Origin: Rubrobacter calidifluminis
Lineage (GTDB): Bacteria > Actinomycetota > Rubrobacteria > Rubrobacterales > Rubrobacteraceae
Assembly (NCBI RefSeq): GCF_028617075.1
Contig: NZ_JAQKGV010000023.1
Span: forward strand, 1-39,591
Direction of reading: 5' to 3'
DNA: 39,591 nt
Below, one piece after another: positions 8,699 to 18,100 of the stretch. The position numbers and the translations under genes were made by a program. The notes beneath the pieces are model-generated. The model was not told the DNA's origin, ran no database searches, and was given only the letters and a program-made list of their open reading frames with translations. The first letter of the stretch is position 1. Every line of letters starts with the position of its first letter.

Positions 8699-9491
8699 GA
8701 GGATACGCGGGTTCGTCTTCGACGTGGACGGCTCGCTCGTGCACCGCGACGCCGGCTTTCACCCGCACCCGCTCCCCGGCGCGCCGGAGGTGCTGGAGAA
8801 GATCCGGACCTCCGGCCGGCCGCTCGTGCTGTTCACCAACGGCACGCACCTGCGTCCCGAGGAGTTCGCTCGGGGGCTGCGCGAGGGCGGGCTCCCCGTG
8901 CGCGACGACGAGGTCCTGACCCCCGTCTGCAGCGCGCTCGGGTATCTGGCGCGTCGCCACGGCGGACGGCGGACCATGGTCTTCGGCTCCGAGACGACCC
9001 GCGAACGCATGGCGGAGGCTGGGGTGCCGCTCACGGACGGGGAGGACGCCGAGGTGGTCTTCGTCACCCACGTCAGCGAGGTAGATTTCGACTCCCTGGA
9101 ACGCGCGGCGCGCGCCATCACCCGAGGTGCGCCCCTTCTCACGGCCAGCTACGGTCCTGGCTACTGGGGGGCGAACGGCATGATCTTCAGCCGCGGCGCG
9201 ATGGTGACCGCTGCGCTGGTGAAGGCTACGGGGAAGCGCCCCATCGTGGTCGGCAAACCCTCGCGGATGGCGGTGCGTGCGGCCTGCGAGCGGCTCGGGG
9301 TGGAATCCCGGGAGATGGCGGTCATCGGGGACGATCTTGACATGGACGTCGGTCTGGGTCGCCTGGGGGGCTCGTTCACCATCCTGGTGTGCAGCGGGAC
9401 CAGCGGGTCGGTGGACCTGCGGCGGGTGCCGGAACGCCGGCGCCCGGATGCGGTGGTGGAGGGAGTGGGGGAGATCCTGAAGTGGCTTTGA
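8676..9491 (+). CDS. HAD-superfamily phosphatase, NagD-like
   Basis: A 271-residue HAD hydrolase. Motif I is FDVDGSLV with Asp16 as nucleophile and Asp18 as general acid, motif II TNGTHL near 52, the motif III Lys in VVGKPSRMA near 190, and motif IV GDDLDMDV near 217. The type II cap between motifs II and III fits the NagD / p-nitrophenylphosphatase group. The start is TTG 8676, preceded by ACGGGGGA, and it overlaps the carboxyltransferase gene by 23 bases. The substrate cannot be read from sequence. In this cluster it might clear an unproductive phosphorylated intermediate, which is inference only. Confidence 0.75.
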   Translation: MSGARKLERIRGFVFDVDGSLVHRDAGFHPHPLPGAPEVLEKIRTSGRPLVLFTNGTHLRPEEFARGLREGGLPVRDDEVLTPVCSALGYLARRHGGRRTMVFGSETTRERMAEAGVPLTDGEDAEVVFVTHVSEVDFDSLERAARAITRGAPLLTASYGPGYWGANGMIFSRGAMVTAALVKATGKRPIVVGKPSRMAVRAACERLGVESREMAVIGDDLDMDVGLGRLGGSFTILVCSGTSGSVDLRRVPERRRPDAVVEGVGEILKWL

Positions 9492-11464
9492 CGGGCGAGG
9501 TGCTCTGGACGCCACCACCGGACGTCCTGGAGACCACCGAGATCGGGCGTTACGTGCGCTGGCTGCGCGAGGAGCGCGCCCTCAAGTTCGAGGGTTACGA
9601 CGAGCTCTGGCGCTGGTCGGTGGGGGATCTCGAGGCGTTCTGGCGCTCTGTCTGGGACTTCTACGGCGTGCGCGCCCACACCCCTCCCGAACGGGTGCTC
9701 GCCGCGCGCGAGATGCCCGGCGCCCGCTGGTTCCCGGGCGCGCGCCTGAACTACGCGGAGAGGATCCTCACCCCCTCGGGCGACGACGGAGAGGTCGCCA
9801 TCTTCGCCCACTCCCAGACGCGCGCTCCCTTCGAGCTGACCTTCGGCGAGCTGCGCGAGCAGGTGGCGCGGGCCCGCGCCGGGCTCCGGCGCCTCGGGGT
9901 CGGCCCCGGCGACCGCGTCGCTGCCTACCTCCCGAACGTCCCGGAGACGGTCGTGGCCTTTCTCGCCACCGCGAGCCTGGGGGCCATCTGGGCGACCTGC
10001 GCGCCGGAGTTCGGCCCGCGCAGCGTGATCGATCGCTTCGGGCAGCTCGACCCCAAGGTGCTGCTCGCGGTGACGGGCTATCGCTACGGGGAGAAGCACA
10101 TCGACCGCCGGGCGGAGGTGCGGGACATCCGGCGGGCGCTGCCCACGCTGGAGCGCGTGGTGCACGTCCCGTACGTCGGAGGGGCGGAGGACGTTCTGCC
10201 GGATTCGGTCGGTTGGGAGGAGCTGCTCTCGGAGGAGGAGCCGCTCCGCTGCGAGCCGGTGCCCTTCGACCATCCGCTCTACGTGCTCTTCTCCTCGGGC
10301 ACCACCGGCAAACCCAAGACCATAGTGCACGGGCACGGCGGCATCCTCCTCGAACACCTCAAGAACCTGGGTCTGACCTGGGATCTCCGTCCCGGAGCCC
10401 GGCTGATGTGGTTCACGACGACCGCCTGGATGATGTGGAACGCCCTCGTCTCGGCGCTGCTCCTGCGGTCGGCGATAGTCACCATGGACGGCAACCCGCT
10501 CTACCCAGATCTCGCCTTCCAGTGGCGGCTGGCCGAGCAGACCGGCGCAACGATGCTCGGCGTCGCCCCGGCCTACCTCATGGCCTGCCGCAAGGCCGGC
10601 CTCGAGGTAGGTCGGGAGTTCGACCTCTCGAGCGTGCGGCAGATAGGGGCGGCGGGGAGCCCGCTGCCGCCGGAGGGCTTCGACTGGGTCTACGAGCAGC
10701 TCGGGCCCGACGTGCTGCTGAACATAGGCAGCGGGGGGACCGATGTGTGCACCGGCATCGTGCAGGGGAGCCCGCTGCAGCCGGTCTACCGGGGTGAGAT
10801 CTCCGGCCCTTGCCTGGGGGTCGACGCCGCCGCCTACGACGAGCGCGGCCGACCGGTCGTCGGCGAGTTCGGAGAGCTCGTGATCCGCTCTCCCATGCCC
10901 TCGATGCCGCTCGGCTTCTGGAACGACCCCGGAGACAGGCGCTACCGCGCCGCATACTTCGAGCGCTTCCCGGGCGTCTGGTGCCACGGCGACTGGATCC
11001 GCTTCACCGAGCGCGGAAGCTGCGTGATCTCCGGCCGCTCGGACGCGACGCTCAACCGCGGCGGGGTGCGCCTGGGGACCGGGGAGATCTACGCCGTAGT
11101 CGAGTCCCTCGAGGAGGTCACCGACAGCCTCGTCGTCCACCTCGAAGACGCCGAGGGCGGACCCGGCGAGCTCTTGCTCTTCGTCGTCCCGGCGCCGGGC
11201 ACAGAGCTCGACGAGCGCCTGCGCTCCCGCATCTCCGCCACCCTCCGCCGCGAGCTCTCCCCGCGCCACGTCCCCGATGCCATCGAGGCCGTCCCCTCCA
11301 TACCCCGCACGCTCTCCCAGAAGAAGCTCGAGGTGCCCGTCAAACGCATCCTGCTCGGCGCCCGCCCGGAGGAGGTCGCGAGCCGCGACTCCCTCCTCGA
11401 CCCGGCCGCCCTCGACGCCTTCGCCGCATACGCGAGGCACCGAAGCTGCGAAGACGAAGATTGA
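9482..11464 (+). CDS. acetoacetyl-CoA synthetase
   Basis: A 660-residue adenylate-forming ligase. The N-terminal region (EVLWTPPPD, ALNYAERIL-like GARLNYAERIL) matches the acetoacetate-CoA ligase subfamily; the AMP-binding P-loop SSGTTGKPKTI is near 271, and the C-terminal catalytic Lys is in SQKKLEVPVKRIL near 611. Length is normal for this enzyme. The start is GTG 9482, overlapping the HAD stop by 10 bases; TTG 9488 is an alternative. It would convert acetoacetate, ATP and CoA to acetoacetyl-CoA, which a thiolase splits to two acetyl-CoA. Its place at the end of a biotin-carboxylase operon is the main reason to suspect acetoacetate as the carboxylation product. No terminator is obvious after it. 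Confidence 0.85.
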   Translation: MALTGEVLWTPPPDVLETTEIGRYVRWLREERALKFEGYDELWRWSVGDLEAFWRSVWDFYGVRAHTPPERVLAAREMPGARWFPGARLNYAERILTPSGDDGEVAIFAHSQTRAPFELTFGELREQVARARAGLRRLGVGPGDRVAAYLPNVPETVVAFLATASLGAIWATCAPEFGPRSVIDRFGQLDPKVLLAVTGYRYGEKHIDRRAEVRDIRRALPTLERVVHVPYVGGAEDVLPDSVGWEELLSEEEPLRCEPVPFDHPLYVLFSSGTTGKPKTIVHGHGGILLEHLKNLGLTWDLRPGARLMWFTTTAWMMWNALVSALLLRSAIVTMDGNPLYPDLAFQWRLAEQTGATMLGVAPAYLMACRKAGLEVGREFDLSSVRQIGAAGSPLPPEGFDWVYEQLGPDVLLNIGSGGTDVCTGIVQGSPLQPVYRGEISGPCLGVDAAAYDERGRPVVGEFGELVIRSPMPSMPLGFWNDPGDRRYRAAYFERFPGVWCHGDWIRFTERGSCVISGRSDATLNRGGVRLGTGEIYAVVESLEEVTDSLVVHLEDAEGGPGELLLFVVPAPGTELDERLRSRISATLRRELSPRHVPDAIEAVPSIPRTLSQKKLEVPVKRILLGARPEEVASRDSLLDPAALDAFAAYARHRSCEDED

Positions 11465-11501
11465 CTACTATTGAACCTTCTGCGGAGCAGGCTTCGTGCG
11501 A

Positions 11502-11530
11502 TTGACCTCCGGTGTCGAATCGAAGAGAAT
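11502..11530 (+). promoter_or_regulatory. candidate promoter for rnc
   Basis: TTGACC (11502-11507), 17-base spacer, GAGAAT (11525-11530). Five of six and four of six matches to sigma70-type boxes. It would give a leader of about 155 bases before the rnc ATG. The rest of the gap 11465-11690 shows no convincing gene. Confidence 0.35.
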
Positions 11531-11690
11531 GCCGGGCGGCGCTCACCCGCTCCCTGATAAGCGGACGGCCATCCGGTATCTTGTGGACAGGGCACGGAAA
11601 GAGTGGGAAAATAAGGAAGATGAGAGAGCGTTTCGTGTTCAGCCCTGGAATGGGTGAGTCGTGCAATACACTCGAGCAGAGCAGGGTGCA

Positions 11691-12350
11691 ATGTCCATAA
11701 GGGAACTCATAGAGATACTGCCCGAACCCCTGCGTCAGCGGGCGCTCACCCACCCGAGCGTCGCCGACCCCTACGAATCGAACGGGCGGCTCGAGTTCCT
11801 GGGAGACTCCGTCCTGAACAGCCGGGTCGCCGAGCTGGTCTTCCACAGCTATCCGGAGCTTCTCGAGGGTGACCTGACGCGCATCCGGGCTCATCTGGTG
11901 AGGAAGTCTTTCCTCGCCAGCGTCGGCCGGGAAGAGGGGCTCGAGGAGGAGATCGAGAGTTCGGTCATGAACGACTCGGTGATAGCGGACACGGTGGAGG
12001 CTATCATCGGGGCGGCTTATCTGATCGACCGGGACCTCGTCTACAGGACGATAGACGAGATCTTCAACCCGGCCGAGATCGACACCGAGGAGCTCCGGGA
12101 CTGGAAGACCATGCTGCAGGAGACGCTGCAGGCGGACGGTCTTCGCCCCACCTACCGCGTCATCTCGAAACAGGGGCCTCCGCACCGGCCCATCTTCACC
12201 TCCGGGGTTTCCGTGGACGGGCAGGAGATAGCGACCGGCAAGGGGCACTCGATCAAGGAGAGCGAGCAGGCGGCCGCCCGGGCGGCCCTCGAGATCCTCG
12301 GCACCCGTCCGCTCCCGCGCTCGACGGTCGAGGTCCACGTCGGAGCGTAG
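11691..12350 (+). CDS. rnc: ribonuclease III
   Basis: A 219-residue double-strand-specific endoribonuclease that processes rRNA precursors and structured mRNAs. The signature RLEFLGDSVL is near residues 33-42, with the second acidic motif NDSVIADTVEAIIGAAYL near 93-110 and a C-terminal dsRNA-binding domain (DWKTMLQETLQ to AAARAALEIL) at about 140-205. The ATG at 11691 gives the typical N-terminus MSIRELIEILPE; an in-frame GTG at 11661 would add ten unconserved residues. The enzyme is slightly short for the family but complete. rnc often lies just before smc; here a LysR-aceA unit lies between them. Confidence 0.9.
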   Translation: MSIRELIEILPEPLRQRALTHPSVADPYESNGRLEFLGDSVLNSRVAELVFHSYPELLEGDLTRIRAHLVRKSFLASVGREEGLEEEIESSVMNDSVIADTVEAIIGAAYLIDRDLVYRTIDEIFNPAEIDTEELRDWKTMLQETLQADGLRPTYRVISKQGPPHRPIFTSGVSVDGQEIATGKGHSIKESEQAAARAALEILGTRPLPRSTVEVHVGA

Positions 12351-12376
12351 GATTCCGTAACGCTCGTTCCCGGTTC

Positions 12377-13336
12377 TTAAGTGAAGAGGTCCATGAGCTG
12401 TAGGTTCTCGAACTCTGCCGCGAGGGCTGGAGAGAGTTCCGCCCGGCTCTTCTTCTGTCCCATCTGGGAGGCGATCTCCAGGAAGGCTTCTACCGGGGGA
12501 GGGGAGGGGAGATCCTTGCGCCGGAGCGCCACGATCGGCCGGCGCGTCCTCGGCGCGTCCTCCAGCTCTATGATGCACAGCCGCCCGGCCTCGACCGCCC
12601 GGACCACGGCGGTGCGGGGCAAAAACGCGACCCCCAGGCGATGCTCGACCATCCGCTTGGCCGCCTCTATGTTGTCCAGCTCGAGGGTGCGGAACCGGGT
12701 GACTCCGGCTTTGCGCAACAGGTCGCGGGTGAGACCGTAGTAGCTCGACGCGGTGTCGAACATGACGATCTGCTCTCTGCTCACCTCACCGAGCGTTGCC
12801 GTCCCCTTCTCCGTGAAGGCGTGTTCTGGATAGACCACGAGGACCAGCTCGTCTTCATAAAGGGGTATGCTCTCTACCTCGGCGTGCTCGATCTCACGCG
12901 CGAGCCCCAGCTGCACCTCGTCGTCGAGCACCATCTGCAGCACGTCCTCCGAATGCCCGGTCCTCACCGAGATCGAAACCTTCGGATACGCCCCGGAGAA
13001 ACGCTCCAGAAGCGCCGGCAGCGCGTAGGTGCTCACCCCCGGCGAAGATCCGATGACGAGCCGACCACCAGTCAGCCCGTTTAATTCTTCTATCTTCCGC
13101 CGGCCCTCCTCGACGCTCTTCATCACACGCTCGGCGTGCGGCAGAAACTCCTTGCCGGCCTCCGTCAGCCGCATCCCCCGGCTCGTCCTCGCGAACAACT
13201 GAGCTCCGAGTTCCTCCTCCAGAGCCTTTATCCTCGCCGTGAGCGTCGGCTGCGTGAGAAACATCTCCTCCGCCGCCCGGCTCACGTTGCCCAGCCGCGC
13301 CACCGCCAGAAAGCACTCTATCTGCTTGAAAAGCAT
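12377..13336 (-). CDS. LysR-family transcriptional regulator
   Basis: A 319-residue protein on the minus strand, the only clear minus-strand gene here. The N-terminal winged helix has the classic pattern FLAVARLGNVSRAAEEMFLTQPTLTARIKALEEELG (split here as residues 9-44), with SRAAEEMFLTQPTLTARI as the recognition segment. The C-terminal two-lobe inducer domain starts near GGRLVIGSSPGV (about 91). A GAGGAGG Shine-Dalgarno is 5 bases before the start. It is divergent from the operon that ends in isocitrate lyase, the usual arrangement of a LysR protein with its target, so it probably senses a metabolite of acetyl-CoA or glyoxylate metabolism. The inducer is not known. It converges on rnc with only 26 bases between. 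Confidence 0.88.
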   Translation of the reverse strand: MLFKQIECFLAVARLGNVSRAAEEMFLTQPTLTARIKALEEELGAQLFARTSRGMRLTEAGKEFLPHAERVMKSVEEGRRKIEELNGLTGGRLVIGSSPGVSTYALPALLERFSGAYPKVSISVRTGHSEDVLQMVLDDEVQLGLAREIEHAEVESIPLYEDELVLVVYPEHAFTEKGTATLGEVSREQIVMFDTASSYYGLTRDLLRKAGVTRFRTLELDNIEAAKRMVEHRLGVAFLPRTAVVRAVEAGRLCIIELEDAPRTRRPIVALRRKDLPSPPPVEAFLEIASQMGQKKSRAELSPALAAEFENLQLMDLFT

Positions 13337-13476
13337 CAGTCCTCCTCGCTGGATATAAAAATTATCTATCGTTCATATGTAAACAAACAATTGGATTAAT
13401 AGCAAGGGGGCTGGTAGCCTTTCTGGCAGTTGGTAATCGGGTGATATCCGCACATTCCAGGAAGGAGGTTTTGGGG
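13337..13476. promoter_or_regulatory. divergent lysR / aceA-operon control region
   Basis: An AT-rich 140-base region between divergent genes. It contains ATAA-AAA-TTAT (13355-13365), a short perfect inverted repeat over the lysR -10, and the repeat GCC-TTTCT-GGC near 13416-13428. LysR proteins typically bind such regions at T-N11-A palindromes. The + strand promoter for the downstream operon is not clear; TTGGAT at 13391 lacks a good -10. Confidence 0.45.
13361..13390 (-). promoter_or_regulatory. candidate lysR promoter
   Basis: Read on the minus strand: TTGTTT (13390-13385), 18-base spacer, GATAAT (13366-13361), five of six for -10. Transcription would begin near 13354, leaving a leader of about 18 bases that contains the GAGGAGG ribosome site. 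Confidence 0.4.
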
Positions 13477-13701
13477 ATGATCCCGGTGCAGTACAGGGAG
13501 GCGCTCTCCGAGGAGGTGCTCGGGTCGGGTTACGAGAAGGAGATGCCGGAGATCGGGCGGCGTGTCCTGATCGGGCGCGAGCGCTACGAGGTTCTCTACC
13601 GTTGGAGGGGTGGGCCTATGGGTGGTGTGGTCTACGTGAGGCCTGTCTCTTCGGCGGAGGGGTGGCGAGAAGAGCGGTATGAGAGACGCGTCGCGTCGTA
13701 G
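13477..13701 (+). CDS. unrecognised 74-residue protein ahead of isocitrate lyase
   Basis: A small frame with a strong Shine-Dalgarno (AAGGAGG about 8 bases before ATG 13477) and typical codon use. The product is [16 protein letters not shown] followed by a middle part with [20 protein letters not shown] and a charged tail. I do not recognise the family; the central beta-rich pattern suggests a small folded domain rather than a leader peptide. No signal peptide, membrane segment or Cys pair is present. It is 40 bases ahead of the aceA start in the same orientation, downstream of the LysR control region, so it is probably co-transcribed with aceA. Confidence 0.6.
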   Translation: MIPVQYREALSEEVLGSGYEKEMPEIGRRVLIGRERYEVLYRWRGGPMGGVVYVRPVSSAEGWREERYERRVAS

Positions 13702-13741
13702 GTATCCGGGGAACCGGAGTCTTCTTTCGAGGGAGGTCCAG

Positions 13742-15037
13742 GTGACGATATCCGGGATGGATCCGACGGAGATAGCCAGGAGCTGGGAGGATGAGCGGTG
13801 GGAGGGGATCGAGCGTCCCTACTCTGCCGAGGACGTCTCCCGGCTCGCGGGGTCGGTGCGCTTCGAGCACACGCTGGCCAGGATGGGAGCGGAGAGGCTC
13901 TGGAGGCTGATGCACGAGCGTCCGTTCGTGCGGGCTCTGGGTGCGATGACCGGGAACCAGGCCGTCCAGCAGGTCAAGGCCGGTCTGGAGGCCATCTACC
14001 TCTCCGGCTGGCAGGTCGCCGCCGACGCCAACCTCGCCGGGCAGACCTACCCGGATCAGAGCCTCTACCCGGCCAACAGCGCGCCCGAGCTCGTGCGGCG
14101 CATCAACCGGGCGCTCAGGAGGGCCGATGAGATACACCACGCCGAGGGCAGAGACGGCATCTACTGGTACGCTCCAATAGTCGCCGACGCCGAAGCCGGG
14201 TTCGGCGGGGCGCTCAACGTCTTCGAGCTGATGAAGGCCATGATCGAGGCCGGGGCCGCCGGGGTGCACTTCGAGGATCAGCTCTCCTCGGAGAAGAAGT
14301 GCGGGCACATGGGCGGGAAGGTTCTGCTCCCCACCTCCCAGGCGATACGGAACCTCATCTCGGCCCGGCTTGCCGCGGACGTCATGGGGGTTCCGACCGT
14401 GATCATCGCCCGCACCGATGCGGAGGCCGCCAAGCTGATAACCTCCGACGTCGACCCGGCGGACGAGCCGTTCATAACGGGCGAGAGGACGGTGGAGGGC
14501 TTCTACCGGGTGAAAAACGGGCTCGAACATGCCATCGCCCGCGGGATAGCCTACGCTCCTTACGCGGACGTCATCTGGTGCGAGACGTCCACCCCTGACC
14601 TCGGGGAGGCGCGGGAGTTCGCGGAGGGGATCCACGAACGTTATCCCGGGAAACTGCTCGCCTACAACTGTTCGCCCTCGTTCAACTGGAAGCGCAACCT
14701 CTCCGAGGAGGAGATCGCGAGCTTCCAGGAGAAGCTCGGAGAGATGGGTTACCGCTTCCAGTTCGTCACCCTCGCCGGGTTCCACGCGCTCAACTACTCC
14801 ATGTTCGACCTCGCCGACGGATACCGCGACGAAGGTATGGCGGCCTACGCCCGCCTGCAACGGGCCGAGTTCGAGGCGGAGGAGCGCGGCTATACTGCCA
14901 CCAGGCATCAGCGTGAGGTCGGGGCCGGCTACTTCGACGACGTCGCGCAGGTCGTCGCCGGCGGGCTCGCCTCGACCACGGCGCTCACCGGCTCGACCGA
15001 GGAGGCCCAGTTCGAGGTCAGCCGAGAGCGCAGCTGA
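13742..15037 (+). CDS. aceA: isocitrate lyase
   Basis: A 431-residue enzyme that cleaves isocitrate to glyoxylate and succinate, the first step of the glyoxylate shunt. The active-site loop KKCGHMGGK is near residue 184, with the metal- and substrate-binding segments [12 protein letters not shown] and HFEDQ upstream and NCSPSFNWK downstream; all are intact. GTG 13742 is chosen because GGGAGG lies 5 bases before it and it gives the family's usual length; ATG 13679 would overlap the upstream gene, and ATG 13757 is possible. It is followed by a strong terminator. Malate synthase is not in the window. Regulation by the divergent LysR protein is likely. Confidence 0.92.
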   Translation: MTISGMDPTEIARSWEDERWEGIERPYSAEDVSRLAGSVRFEHTLARMGAERLWRLMHERPFVRALGAMTGNQAVQQVKAGLEAIYLSGWQVAADANLAGQTYPDQSLYPANSAPELVRRINRALRRADEIHHAEGRDGIYWYAPIVADAEAGFGGALNVFELMKAMIEAGAAGVHFEDQLSSEKKCGHMGGKVLLPTSQAIRNLISARLAADVMGVPTVIIARTDAEAAKLITSDVDPADEPFITGERTVEGFYRVKNGLEHAIARGIAYAPYADVIWCETSTPDLGEAREFAEGIHERYPGKLLAYNCSPSFNWKRNLSEEEIASFQEKLGEMGYRFQFVTLAGFHALNYSMFDLADGYRDEGMAAYARLQRAEFEAEERGYTATRHQREVGAGYFDDVAQVVAGGLASTTALTGSTEEAQFEVSRERS

Positions 15038-15064
15038 GCAACGGAGAGCCTCGGCAGAGCCGGA

Positions 15065-15098
15065 CTCCGGGGGAGCAGATGCTCCCCCGGAGCTTTTT
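15065..15098 (+). terminator. rho-independent terminator after aceA
   Basis: CTCCGGGGGAGC (15065-15076) pairs perfectly with GCTCCCCCGGAG (15081-15092) across a four-base loop, and is followed by CTTTTT (15093-15098). It separates the aceA operon from smc. Confidence 0.9.
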
Positions 15099-15163
15099 GA
15101 GCGGCGCTTTGCGGGTTTTTCCGGCGTGCTTACCGGGCGGAAAGCACGTAGAATTCGCGCAGG

Positions 15164-18100
15164 ATGCTCAAGGACATCTACATAAAGGGCTTCAAGACCT
15201 TCGTGCGGCCGGTGCGGATGCCGCTGGAGCGGGGCGTGACCGCGATCATCGGTCCCAACGGCTCCGGCAAGAGCAACATCACCGACGCGGTGCTCTTCGC
15301 GCTCGGTGAGCAGAGCCCGAGCCTCTTGAGGGCCAGCTCGATGTCCGACGTGATCTTCTCCGGCTCAGAGACTCTGAAACCTGCGGCCGTGGCGGAGGTC
15401 ACGCTGGTCTTCGACAACTCTTCCGGGGAGATCTCGCTGCCGTACGAAGAGGTCTCCATCACCCGGCGCATCTCTCGTGACGGTCGGAATGTCTACCGGA
15501 TAAACGGCTCTTCGGCCCGTCTCGTGGACGTTCGCGCGGTCGCAGGAGAGGCAGGAGTGGGGCGGCACAGCATCGTTCGTCAGGGGGCCGTCGGATCGAT
15601 AGTCACCGGTGGGGCTTCGGCCGCGAGGGATGCGCTCGAGGAGGCTGCCGGCCTGGGTGTGTACCGCAGGCGCAGGTTGGCGGCGGAGAGGAGGCTGGGG
15701 CAGGCCAGCGACCAGCTCGAGAAGAGCCGCCAGATGGAGGCCGAGCTCGCATCCCAACTGCGCAGGATAGAACGCGAGGCCGAGGCAGCCCGTGAGTACC
15801 GGGAGCTCGAAGCCCGCTACCGCAGCCTGAGCCTGGCGCACCTCTACCGGCTGGCGAGCCGGGATCTCGAACGCCGGAGGCGGGAGCTCCGGCGGGCGGA
15901 AGCGAGGGTGCACGAGCTCTCGAAGCGGGAGAGCGAACTGCGCGCGCGGCGGGAGCGCCTCTCCGAAGATCTCGTAACGATCGAAGAGGAGCTCTCTCGG
16001 CAGGATGCGATCTTCGGTGCGATCGAGGGGGGCCAGGAGCGACTGCGGCGTCTCTCCGTGCGCCTCGAGCGGGCTTCCGTCCGTCTGGAGGGGCTGGGAC
16101 GTGGGGTGTCAAGGCCGGAGGCCGTACTCCAGAAGAGGCTGGAGGAGGTGGCGAAGGTTCTGGATAGGGCTCGCCGGAGCGTGGAGGCTTTCGAGGCTGA
16201 ACGTGCCAGGAGGCTCGAGGCGGCGGACCGGGTCGGGAAGGAGCTGCGCGCGGCACGCGAGAGGGTGGAGGCTCTCTCCGGGGAGAGGGAGAAGATCTCG
16301 CTCAGGCTGGAGCGGCTTCGGGCCCGTCTGGAGCAGATGTCCGATGATGCTTCCAGCGGCCACGTGCCGGACCACCTGCTCGAGAGGCTCGAGCGCTTGC
16401 CGGATGATCTGCGCCGGACGAAGGATCCCACGGAGCTTCAAAACCGGATTTCCGGGTTGCAACGGCGCGTATCCGGGCACCGGCGTGATCTCGAGGACCT
16501 GCTCACCGCGGCCCGCGAACGTCAGGGGGCGCTCGCGGCGATACGCGGGAGCGCCGAATCCACCCTCAGGCGGCTGCGTGCCGGGCGGGAGGGTGCTGGC
16601 ACCTCGATCAGGCTGCGCGAGGTGATCCGTGCCCGACCCGGGTTCGAGTCGGCCGTGGACGCGGCCCTGCGAGAGCTCGGAGACGGGGTGCTGGCGGACG
16701 ATCTCGGCGCGGGGCTGCGGCTGGTCACCGGACCCGAGAGGGTGGCGGTCCGCCTCGATGCGAGCCCGGTCGAGGAGGAAGATGCCCTCCCCGGCCTGCC
16801 GCTGTGGGAGTGTATCGAGGTCACCGACCCCCGCTACTCGGAGCCGATACGCAGGATACTCTGCGGTATCTACGTCATCGAGAATCCTTCCGGCATCGAG
16901 CTTTCGAACGGCCACGTCTTCGTGACGCCGGAGGGGTTGCGTCTGACGCGGGCCAGCGTGGCTCGTGGCGGCTCGGGGTTCTTCGAGCGCGAGGGCCGTA
17001 TTCGCCGGGAGGAGAAGCGTCTCTCCGACCTCGAGAGAGGCCCGGCAGCCACGCTCGACGAGATCCGGGGCGGACTCGCACGCGCTTCCGATGTTCTGCG
17101 CGCCGTCTCCCGCGCTTGCTCCGAGCTCGATACCCTCTGCAAGAGGCTCCTCGAGGCCAGGGAGCTCCTCGCCTCCCGCGCGGAGCGCCTCGCGGCCTCG
17201 GAGCGTCGTTCGCGGGAGAGGGCGCGTGAGCATAGGCAACGGGCGGGCGCGTTCGCCCGGGAGATCTCCACCGAAGAGGAGAGGCTCGCCGCGGTGGCGC
17301 GCGAGCTGCACGAAGCCGAGAAGGAGGCTTCTGGGGCCGCGTCCGCCCGTGCGGACGCACGGGAGAACCTGCGTGTCACCGAGCACGAGCTCGCCGACGG
17401 CCGCCGGGTGCTCCGCTCTCTCGAGAGGCGCCACGAACGCCTCCTGCACGCCGTGAGACGCTCCTCCGCGGCCGCCCCGACTCCGGACGCAGGGGCCCTG
17501 GAGAACCTCACCCGACGGTCGCTCGAAGTCTGCACCTCCCTCTCCGAGAGGCTTTCGGAGATGAAGGAGGCGCTGCGGCGCACCCGCGAGGAGGCCGGCG
17601 AGAGGCGCCGGAGACTCGGCCGTCTGCAAGAGGATCTCGCCTCCAGCGCGGCCAAGCTGGCCGGGGAGATCGCCGAAGCCCGCGGAGAGCGTGAGCGCCT
17701 CGCGGACGAACTGCACCGCGCAGAACGCGGCGCCGAGGCGGCGCGGGAGGAGCTGCACTCCGAGTGGGGCGCTACCCTGGAGGAGGCACGCCGGAACGCC
17801 GAAGATCTCGGTCCCGATACAGAGCAGGAGAGACGCGAACTCGCCCGCCGCCTCAAGAACTTCGGGGACGTCAACCTGCTCGCCATCTCCCAGCAGGAAC
17901 AGCTGCGCGAGCGACATCGTTTCCTCGTCTCTCAGCGCGAAGACGCCGAAGCGGCCGCCACAGATATTAAACGCATAATACAGAAGATAGACCGGGAGAT
18001 AGAGCGTCGTTTCCTGAGCACCTTCGAGCGGGTACGCGAGATCTTCGAAGGCATGGTCCCGTGCATGATGTCCGGTGGGCAGGGCAGGCTCGAGCTCTCG

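Noticed and set aside
9161..11440. 759-codon open frame on the minus strand opposite the acetoacetyl-CoA synthetase
   Set aside because: It is the shadow of a high-GC gene: the + strand frame has full ligase motifs, while the minus frame has no recognisable domain and runs of Arg, Ala and Gly.
11512..11700. 62-codon frame upstream of rnc
   Set aside because: No ribosome site or recognised motif; it overlaps the rnc start and looks like noise in the leader.
15126..15154. TAGAAT upstream of smc as a promoter
   Set aside because: It lies ten bases from the start codon and has no -35 at the right distance; a nearly leaderless transcript is possible but not supported.
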